NCBI GenBank assembly: GCA_009783865.1
Contig: WRCR01000037.1
Location: 1 to 15,041 of the forward strand
Length of the DNA: 15,041 bases
Origin: Planctomycetaceae bacterium
GTDB taxonomy: Bacteria; Planctomycetota; Planctomycetia; Pirellulales; Thermoguttaceae
Direction of reading: 5' to 3'
Translations under genes and position numbers: made by a program
Notes under the pieces: model-generated
What the model was told of the DNA's origin: nothing
What the model saw: the letters and a program-made list of their open reading frames with translations, nothing else
The model's database searches: none
In this document: piece after piece, positions 7,997 through 13,222 of the stretch
How positions within the stretch are numbered: position 1 is the first letter of the stretch
How the letters are laid out: every line of letters starts with the position of its first letter

Positions 7997-8019
7997 AGCG
8001 CAGCATCTTAATCCTACGC
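7997..8019 (-). repeat. Imperfect palindromic repeat, family 1, copy B
   Basis: Read on the minus strand this is GCGTAGGAT, TTAAG, ATGCTGCGC and then TAA. The arms pair with two mismatches. It matches the perfect hairpin at 2463-2486 in its first arm and trailing TAA. It overlaps the -10 box of the predicted promoter for the LarA-like gene. Confidence 0.6.
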
Positions 8020-8038
8020 AAAAACGGGGGAAAGTCAA
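8011..8038 (-). promoter_or_regulatory. Candidate promoter for LarA-like gene and rph
   Basis: On the minus strand, TTGACT (8033-8038) and TAGGAT (8011-8016) are 16 bases apart. Transcription would start near 8004, giving a leader of about 50 bases. The -10 box coincides with an arm of repeat copy B. Motif match only. Confidence 0.4.
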
Positions 8039-8069
8039 GGTATAGAACGCACGGTCGGCGGCTGCACTA

Positions 8070-8087
8070 CCGGAGTACCGGCTAAAT
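8070..8087. repeat. Short palindromic repeat, family 2, copy 2
   Basis: CCGGAGTACCGGCTAAAT is identical over 18 bases to 6639-6656. Here the flanks differ, so the stem shrinks to CCGG/CCGG. It lies between the divergent LarA-like and gdhA genes. Confidence 0.75.
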
Positions 8088-8182
8088 CGCCTACTCGACA
8101 AAACGTAAAAGCATGTTAAACTGATGCGCATTGTTTTTTTACAGTTCCCGTTTCCGACAAAACACTTATTGGAAAAAATTAT

Positions 8183-9433
8183 ATGACCGAAGCATACAAT
8201 CCGTTTGCTGTAGCCCAATCCCAGATAGACAAGGCGTGCAAGACGCTTGGCTTCGACGAAGCAACTTGTCAATTTCTTCGTGAACCGCAGCGTCAATATG
8301 CGTTCACGCTGCCGATTCGTATGGACGACGGCAAATTCAAAGTATTTCAAGGATTCCGAGTTCAATACAACACGGCGCGGGGTCCCGCAAAGGGCGGAAT
8401 CCGCTGGCATCCCGAAGAGACCATTGACACTGTCCGTGCGCTGGCTTGCTGGATGACTTGGAAAACCGCTGTCGTTGACATTCCGCTCGGCGGCGGAAAA
8501 GGCGGTATCATTTGCAATCCTAAAGTGCTGTCAGATACCGAAAAAGAACGGTTAGCCCGCGCTTATGTTCGGGCTGTCAGCCGTGAACTCGGTATTACCA
8601 AAGACGTTCCGGCTCCTGATGTTTATACAACGCCGCAGATTATGGCGTGGATGATGGACGAATACGAAACAATCATGCAGGAACATCATCCGGGAGTTAT
8701 TACCGGCAAGCCGATACCGGTAGGCGGTTCGCAAGGCCGAGGCGATGCAACGGCTCGCGGAGGTATTTATTGTGTACGTGAAGCAGGCAAGGCATATAAC
8801 ATTGAATTGAAAAATCAGCCGATGGCGATTCAGGGTTTCGGCAATGCCGGTCAATTTGCCGCTTTGCTCGGTGAAGAGTTGCTCGGTCTGAAACTTATTG
8901 CGGCGTGCGACTCGCAAACCGGTGTCGTCAACAATGACGGTATTTCTGTCCGGGCGTTGATTGATTACAAGAAAAAGACCGGTTCACTTAATGGCTTTCC
9001 GGGAACTAAAGAAATTACATCAAACGAGGTGCTTGAAGTACCTTGTACGGTTTTGTTTCCATCGGCTTTGGAAAATTCCATCAACGAAAACAATGCCGGT
9101 AAGGTCAACTGCAAGATTTCGTGTGAATTGGCTAATGGTCCGACAACGCCGGAGGGTGATGCCTTGCTTGACAAGAAAGGCGTGGTGGTAATTCCTGATT
9201 ATTTGGCAAACGCCGGCGGCGTGACGGTTTCATATTTTGAACAGTGTCAGAATGCGCAGAATTATTATTGGACGGAGGCGGAAATACATGAGCGTCTTGA
9301 CCGGAAGATGACTGCGGCGTTTCGGTCGGTTTATGAAATGAGCGTCAGCAAGAAGTGTAATTTGCGTGATGCGGCATACCTTGTTTCGATTGCTAGAGTA
9401 GCGGAGGCGTGCAAACTTCGCGGCTGGGTGTGA
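8183..9433 (+). CDS. gdhA: Glutamate dehydrogenase
   Basis: This enzyme interconverts glutamate and 2-oxoglutarate plus ammonia with NAD(P), linking nitrogen assimilation to the TCA cycle. The 416-residue length fits the hexameric bacterial/archaeal class. The catalytic set is complete: K70 in GPAKGGIRWHP, K94, K106 in the GGGKGG loop and D146 in VPAPDV show exactly the spacing (24, 12 and 40 residues) of K89, K113, K125 and D165 in the Clostridium symbiosum enzyme. GGSQGRGDATARG (181-193) and the Rossmann motif GFGNAG (218-223) follow; D243 at the end of the second strand leans towards NAD rather than NADP, which is inference. The Shine-Dalgarno is weak (GGA at 8171-8173). A possible promoter is TCGACA (8095-8100) and TAAACT (8117-8122), 16 bases apart. 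The gene stands alone, divergent from the LarA-like gene. Confidence 0.97.
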   Translation: MTEAYNPFAVAQSQIDKACKTLGFDEATCQFLREPQRQYAFTLPIRMDDGKFKVFQGFRVQYNTARGPAKGGIRWHPEETIDTVRALACWMTWKTAVVDIPLGGGKGGIICNPKVLSDTEKERLARAYVRAVSRELGITKDVPAPDVYTTPQIMAWMMDEYETIMQEHHPGVITGKPIPVGGSQGRGDATARGGIYCVREAGKAYNIELKNQPMAIQGFGNAGQFAALLGEELLGLKLIAACDSQTGVVNNDGISVRALIDYKKKTGSLNGFPGTKEITSNEVLEVPCTVLFPSALENSINENNAGKVNCKISCELANGPTTPEGDALLDKKGVVVIPDYLANAGGVTVSYFEQCQNAQNYYWTEAEIHERLDRKMTAAFRSVYEMSVSKKCNLRDAAYLVSIARVAEACKLRGWV

Positions 9434-9583
9434 TAGAACAAATATACTTTGCGCCGGTTTTATTTGGAAAAGTTTGTTGAACAAGGGATATACTGCGGCT
9501 GTTGTCCGATTACAAACACCGAATATTACGAGAGAAGATTTTTTTCAATCCGTCTCAAAGATTGATAGCGTTTTGTGTAAGAA

Positions 9584-9594
9584 GCCGGCTAAAT
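9584..9594. repeat. Short repeat, family 2, partial copy 3
   Basis: GCCGGCTAAAT matches the 3' part of the repeats at 6639-6656 and 8070-8087, including the preceding G-to-C context of GCCGGC. It lies in the 260-base gap between gdhA and lgt, about 100 bases before the lgt start. At 11 bases it could be chance. Confidence 0.4.
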
Positions 9595-9629
9595 GTATTT
9601 CCCAAAACGTCTGCTACAATAACGGGAGT

Positions 9630-9676
9630 TGACAAAGAAGTCAAATGACAAAGAGGCGGGCGGCTTTAGCCCCCGC
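9630..9676 (+). promoter_or_regulatory. Repeats and bulged hairpin upstream of lgt
   Basis: The direct repeats TGACAAAGAAG (9630-9640) and TGACAAAGAGG (9646-9656) lie 16 bases apart, and TTGAC/GTCAA (9629-9633 and 9640-9644) is an inverted repeat. They run into a hairpin at 9656-9676: GCGGG, a bulged C, GGC, loop TTTA, GCC, CCCGC. It ends 17 bases before the lgt ATG. This may be a leader element, a gdhA terminator followed by AAAA rather than U, or another dispersed palindrome. The rest of the 9434-9693 gap shows nothing I can name. Confidence 0.45.
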
Positions 9677-9693
9677 AAAACCCTAACACATTT

Positions 9694-11025
9694 ATGCGGC
9701 GTACACTTTTTCACATTCCTCTCGAAATTTTCGGTCTGCCGGTATTCGGATTCGGTATTCTGTTTTTTCTCCTGTGCACCGCCGTTGCTGCTGCCGTTCT
9801 TTGGCGGTATAAGACCGTTAAGAAAATTGACGAAGACATAAAAAATTATCTCGGCTTACTTCTCGTTGGCGCAGCAATCATCGTTTTCGTTGTCCCAACT
9901 GTTGCGGAAGGTTCACTCGGGTTTCCAATTCGCGGCTACGGTTTTTTCCTTTTGATTGCGATACTCTCTGCCGTCGGCTTGGCAATCCGGCTCGCTAAAC
10001 CGAAAGGCGTATCGGCAGAAACCGTTCTTTCGCTTGGCATTTGGACAGTTGTCAGCGGAATACTCGGCGCACGGATTTTCTACGTCGCCGAATACTACAA
10101 AGACATGGCAGCATACGACCCAAACACGGGTGCCTTTTCGCTGGGCGGAACACTGTGGAACATCGTCAACATACCCGACGGCGGATTAGTCGTGTACGGT
10201 TCAATCATCGGCGGACTTATCGGCGCATTGATTTACATGCGTCTCAACAAATTGCCGGTCTTTCCGCTGCTTGATTCAATGGCTCCGGCGGCGGCACTCG
10301 GCATGTGTCTTGGGCGCATCGGCTGTCTTATGAACGGCTGCTGCTACGGCGGTATTACCGATGTTCCGTGGGGAATTGTTTTTCCCGAAGGCAGTCCCGC
10401 TCACCTTCATCAGATTGAACATGGCGAAACATTTCAATACGGTATGACTTTTACCGAAGTCAGCAAAGACGGAGAACAACGCGTTGTAGTTAAGGAAACA
10501 CAGCGGGGAAGCACAGCAGTGAAATCAGGTATTCAAACCGGCGATACTGTTTTCGGAATCGGCGTAATGCATCAGGGAAGACCGGCTTCTTGGAACATTC
10601 ATTCCCTTCGGGAGTTGATTTTTATTTTGAACGAGATTTTTAACAATGTCCCGATAGACGAAACAGTGCGGTTTGATATTGGGAAGGGCGCAGACATCAC
10701 TTCCGCTAAACCATTTTTCTTTCGGCACAGAGATTCAGATGTCCGGGCAGTTCATCCGACGCAGATTTACAGTTCCGTGTCGGCATTATGCGGCTGCTTT
10801 GTTCTTCTTGGTTTAGGACGACTGCGGCAGTTCCGTTCCCGCGATGGAATGCTCTTTGCGGCATTTCTGCTGTTGTATCCGGCGATTCGATTTTGTTTGG
10901 AAATCATTCGGACGGACGAGGACTCTTTTTTAGGCACCGGCTTGACGGTTTCGCAATGCGTCAGTATCGCCGTCTTTTTCGCCGGAATAGTTTTTACCGC
11001 TTGGCTGATGCGAAAAGCGAAATAA
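9694..11025 (+). CDS. lgt: Prolipoprotein diacylglyceryl transferase with PDZ-like insert
   Basis: Lgt is an inner-membrane enzyme that transfers diacylglycerol from phosphatidylglycerol to the lipobox cysteine of prelipoproteins. The 443-residue length is well above the usual 260-300. Core motifs are FPIRGYGFFL (77-86), GARIFYVAEYY (125-135), GLVVYGSIIGG (164-174), the signature variant GRIGCLMNGCCYGG (207-220), HPTQIYSS (354-361) and the C-terminal helix ending in a charged EIIRTDE segment. Two extras stand out. About 70 N-terminal residues add two hydrophobic segments, with LPVFGFG resembling the FPIRGYG motif. A soluble insert spans about 235-350 between signature and HPTQ; VVVKETQRGSTAVKSGIQTGDTVFGI is PDZ-like. 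The CCYG signature replaces the E. coli type GNFINGE. No Shine-Dalgarno is evident. A substrate lipoprotein is encoded at 3676-4221. Confidence 0.93.
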   Translation: MRRTLFHIPLEIFGLPVFGFGILFFLLCTAVAAAVLWRYKTVKKIDEDIKNYLGLLLVGAAIIVFVVPTVAEGSLGFPIRGYGFFLLIAILSAVGLAIRLAKPKGVSAETVLSLGIWTVVSGILGARIFYVAEYYKDMAAYDPNTGAFSLGGTLWNIVNIPDGGLVVYGSIIGGLIGALIYMRLNKLPVFPLLDSMAPAAALGMCLGRIGCLMNGCCYGGITDVPWGIVFPEGSPAHLHQIEHGETFQYGMTFTEVSKDGEQRVVVKETQRGSTAVKSGIQTGDTVFGIGVMHQGRPASWNIHSLRELIFILNEIFNNVPIDETVRFDIGKGADITSAKPFFFRHRDSDVRAVHPTQIYSSVSALCGCFVLLGLGRLRQFRSRDGMLFAAFLLLYPAIRFCLEIIRTDEDSFLGTGLTVSQCVSIAVFFAGIVFTAWLMRKAK

Positions 11026-11029
11026 CATT

Positions 11030-11067
11030 AGCGTAGGCGTATTTCAGGAATACTGTAATCCTACGCT
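11030..11067. repeat. Compound palindromic repeat, family 1, copy C, likely terminator
   Basis: AGCGTAGG (11030-11037) pairs with CCTACGCT (11060-11067), and inside it GTATT and AATAC (11039-11053) form a 5-bp hairpin. Read on the minus strand it begins GCGTAGGAT and ends CTACGCTAA, like copies A and B. It starts 5 bases after the lgt stop and covers the last codons and stop of the convergent Nudix gene, so it may terminate both. Confidence 0.6.
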
Positions 11068-11934
11068 GCGCTTGAACAACTGCGATGGTCTATAACCGTC
11101 TCCTGCGGTAAAACTGTCGGTCTCGACAACCTTGTTTTCAATCTTGCGGCGAAAATTCGCTTTGAGAAGTTCGCAGTCGAGAATCGTTTCGTACACTTGT
11201 TGCAGTTGCGTCAGCGTGAAATACTCCGGCATCAGATTGAAAGCCAAATCGGTGTAATCGATTTTGTTGCGCAATCTATCTACTGCATAACTAATCATGC
11301 GGGCATGGTCGAAAGCCAATTCGCCCGGCACGAGAATTTGCTCCTCTTCGGTTTGCCTTCTGCCGTGTTTTGTTATCGTCTTTTCGAGTTGCGTTTCCGT
11401 TGTCAATTCTTCAGACGAAAGCAGCAGCGAATACTTCTGTTTCAAGACCGAGCCGTTTCGGGTCAACTTTCGTTTTTCCTGTTTGAGTTTTTTCGAGACC
11501 CGAAACCATCGGGCATCGACTGCGTCGTCACCGGCGGCAAGTTTGATTCTGCTTGCGTCAATCAGTGCCATGTAAGAACAACTGATGACCCAGGTTCTGG
11601 GGTCACGTCCGGGGTCTCCCCAAGTGTAAAGTTGTTCCAGATATGCGTTTTCGAGACCGGTTTCTTCCGCTAGTTCGCGGACGGCGGCTTGGTCGGGACT
11701 TTCGGTCGGCTGCACAAATCCGCCCGGCAACGCCCAGTGGTCTTTGAAGGGATGTCCGCCCCGCTTGATTAGCAGGACGCATAAATCCTTTTCCGGCAAT
11801 TTCCGGTAATTCGGCTGCGGACGGTCTAAAATGGTGAAAATCACCATGTCGACCGCTACCGATGGACGCTCGTATCTACTTGCGTCGTACGACTTTAGGA
11901 ATTCCGCTTCTGTTTGTTCACGTGAGGACTGCAT
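11044..11934 (-). CDS. NrtR-like Nudix hydrolase / winged-helix regulator
   Basis: The 296-residue protein joins an N-terminal Nudix domain to a C-terminal winged-helix domain, the arrangement of NrtR, a repressor of NAD-related genes that senses ADP-ribose. The Nudix box spans 72-94 and is fully intact (G72, E78, R86, E87, E90, E91, G93, L94 in the GX5EX7REUXEEXGU pattern), so catalysis towards ADP-ribose or a related nucleotide is possible. The C-terminal part, EYFTLTQLQQVYETIL (237-252) and GYRPSQLFK (280-288), fits the NrtR winged helix. A charged stretch at about 148-200 makes it longer than typical NrtR (about 220-250). The last seven residues, SVGLQYS, are encoded by repeat copy C. No NAD synthesis gene is adjacent. 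No Shine-Dalgarno is seen before the ATG. It could be a Nudix enzyme rather than a regulator. Confidence 0.85.
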   Translation of the reverse strand: MQSSREQTEAEFLKSYDASRYERPSVAVDMVIFTILDRPQPNYRKLPEKDLCVLLIKRGGHPFKDHWALPGGFVQPTESPDQAAVRELAEETGLENAYLEQLYTWGDPGRDPRTWVISCSYMALIDASRIKLAAGDDAVDARWFRVSKKLKQEKRKLTRNGSVLKQKYSLLLSSEELTTETQLEKTITKHGRRQTEEEQILVPGELAFDHARMISYAVDRLRNKIDYTDLAFNLMPEYFTLTQLQQVYETILDCELLKANFRRKIENKVVETDSFTAGDGYRPSQLFKRSVGLQYS

Positions 11935-11966
11935 AAAAAAATGATAAATTAAAAATCTTGACTGTC

Positions 11967-11995
11967 TTGATAAACTGACATAATGATAATATCAT
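11967..11995 (+). promoter_or_regulatory. Candidate promoter with overlapping palindrome ATGATA-A-TATCAT
   Basis: TTGATA (11967-11972) and TATCAT (11990-11995) lie 17 bases apart and would start transcription near 12002, towards the DUF4276 gene. The palindrome ATGATA-A-TATCAT (11983-11995) has 6-bp arms and covers the -10 box, so a protein bound there would block RNA polymerase. A further ATGATA occurs at 11941-11946. The adjacent Nudix/winged-helix protein is an obvious candidate binder; that link is inference. The rest of 11996-12202 holds only an 8-bp inverted repeat (TGCAAGTT 12040-12047, AACTTGCA 12088-12095) and a doubtful short reading frame from 12021. Confidence 0.4.
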
Positions 11996-12202
11996 ATAGG
12001 GAATTAGTCAAGGGCGGGCAATGATAAGGCAGTCCAACTGCAAGTTCCGATTTTGGACAGCCAAGGTCGACAACCTACCTATTATGAAACTTGCAATCGG
12101 ACGTGACAGAACGGGACGTGTTCTTGCAATCCCGCCGGAAATACGTTATCATGCGTTTCGTCGTGTATTGTGCCGTTTCGTCCTCCGTTTTTTTTTCGAT
12201 TC

Positions 12203-12913
12203 GTGTTTTTTGAAATACTCGTTGAAGACATTTCCGGTAAATTGCTGTTGAAGAATTTGATTCCGAAAATTCTCGGTCCGAAGGCAAAGCCGCACCGTTA
12301 TCGGATTGTCAGCATTCAAGAATTGAAATACCGGATAATGGCTCGTATGCCGCGGCATTTGGCGAGAACCTTGCCGTGGGATACTATCCTGTTTCAAACG
12401 CTTTCGCTTCAAATTCGGGCTTATGGAAAAACATTGCCGAAGAAAAACGGCGTGCTGATTATTCTTGTCGATTTGGATTATCGACACGAAGAGACCTTTC
12501 GGAAACAACTCGAAGATTTGTTTCGGCAATACAATCCTGCGCCGGAAGGAGCGGTTTGTTTCTCTGTCGAGGAAATCGAAGCGTGGCTGCTCGGTGACTC
12601 GGCTGCCATCAAACAGGCGTATCCTTTCGCAAAGGAAAATGTGTTGTCGAACTACGTACAGGATTCGATTTGCGGAACATGGGAGATTCTTGCTGACGCT
12701 TTGTATCGCGGCGGCATTGAAGCACTGCAAGAAGCGGGTTATCCTCACATAGGCAGAGAAAAAAGCCGCTGGGCGAAAGAAATCGGACAACTGCTGGATA
12801 TCCACAATAACCGTTCTCCGAGTTTTTGTGAATTCCGCGATATGCTGCTGCAATGGGCTGGCGGTACAAAACCGGAGAACTGTGTATCGAATAAATCACC
12901 AACAAATTTGTAA
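12203..12913 (+). CDS. DUF4276 family (TOPRIM-like) protein
   Basis: The protein has 236 residues if it starts at the GTG at 12203, which gives the family-like N-terminus MFFEILVEDISGK; a GTG at 12170 would add 11 hydrophobic residues, and there is no in-frame ATG nearby or Shine-Dalgarno. The TOPRIM-style acidic pattern is present: E8 in ILVED, D90-x-D92 in ILVDLD, and EEIEAWLLGD (123-132). The C-terminal GREKSRWAKEIGQLLD and NNRSPSF match DUF4276. Members of this fold occur in DNA- or RNA-cleaving proteins, and DUF4276 genes are often paired with an AAA ATPase in putative defence modules; no ATPase gene lies here. Instead a 63-residue acidic protein follows after 17 bases. The T9 run at 12188-12196 just upstream could disturb the reading frame. 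Biochemical function is unknown. Confidence 0.8.
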   Translation: MFFEILVEDISGKLLLKNLIPKILGPKAKPHRYRIVSIQELKYRIMARMPRHLARTLPWDTILFQTLSLQIRAYGKTLPKKNGVLIILVDLDYRHEETFRKQLEDLFRQYNPAPEGAVCFSVEEIEAWLLGDSAAIKQAYPFAKENVLSNYVQDSICGTWEILADALYRGGIEALQEAGYPHIGREKSRWAKEIGQLLDIHNNRSPSFCEFRDMLLQWAGGTKPENCVSNKSPTNL

Positions 12914-12930
12914 TAACTTTGGAGACAACT

Positions 12931-13122
12931 ATGACTAACGAAAACTGCTCTAATCTTGAAAAGAACACTGTGAAACATTTGCCCGGCGTTTGTCTTTCGT
13001 GGGACGAAGTGAAGGAGCGTTATGGGGAGATTCAAGGCGACGAAGAACAAATCAAACGGATTTGGACGGAAAACGATGCCGAAGTATATGATTACTATTG
13101 GCAATGCTTGTTGTCGTTTTAG
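12931..13122 (+). CDS. Small acidic hypothetical protein downstream of DUF4276 gene
   Basis: This 63-residue protein starts at the ATG at 12931, with GGAG (12921-12924) 6 bases upstream, the clearest ribosome binding site of this part of the window. It is acidic (13 D/E against 6 K/R), has no signal peptide or membrane segment, and contains LSWDEVKERYGEIQGDEEQ followed by an aromatic-rich YDYYWQCLLSF end. I recognise no family. The 17-base gap to the DUF4276 gene implies one operon, so it may be a partner or modulator of that protein. The good ribosome site and sensible composition support a real gene, although its size leaves some doubt. Confidence 0.65.
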   Translation: MTNENCSNLEKNTVKHLPGVCLSWDEVKERYGEIQGDEEQIKRIWTENDAEVYDYYWQCLLSF

Positions 13123-13182
13123 GGAACGCTGAATAAAATCCTTGATATTTTTTCCGTTATATGTTTCAATCCAATCCGTGTT

Positions 13183-13222
13183 TTGACATTTTTTTAACCG
13201 TTTCTTTTTCCGTTTAACCGTT
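13183..13222 (+). promoter_or_regulatory. TTGACA box and direct repeats TTTAACCGTT before secreted-protein gene
   Basis: A perfect -35-like TTGACA lies at 13183-13188, but no convincing -10 box follows at the right spacing. TTTAACCGTT occurs twice, at 13193-13202 and 13213-13222, exactly 20 bases (two helical turns) apart, with the second copy touching the start codon. This could be a two-site operator. The rest of the 13123-13222 gap shows no clear terminator. Confidence 0.35.

Noticed and set aside
8561..9400. Possible tRNA, small RNA or riboswitch structures in gaps
   Set aside because: I scanned the intergenic gaps of the window for tRNA arms and conserved riboswitch cores and saw none; only the simple hairpins listed are supported.
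9615..9620. TACAAT as a -10 box for lgt
   Set aside because: No acceptable -35 box lies 15-19 bases upstream, and TTGACA at 9629-9634 has no -10 box after it.
9629..9841. Short open frame from TTG at 9629 overlapping the lgt start
   Set aside because: It runs through the hairpin and into lgt in another frame, with a composition of no recognisable protein.
12149..12853. 234-codon open frame on the minus strand
   Set aside because: It is antisense to the DUF4276 gene, whose conserved motifs decide the coding strand.
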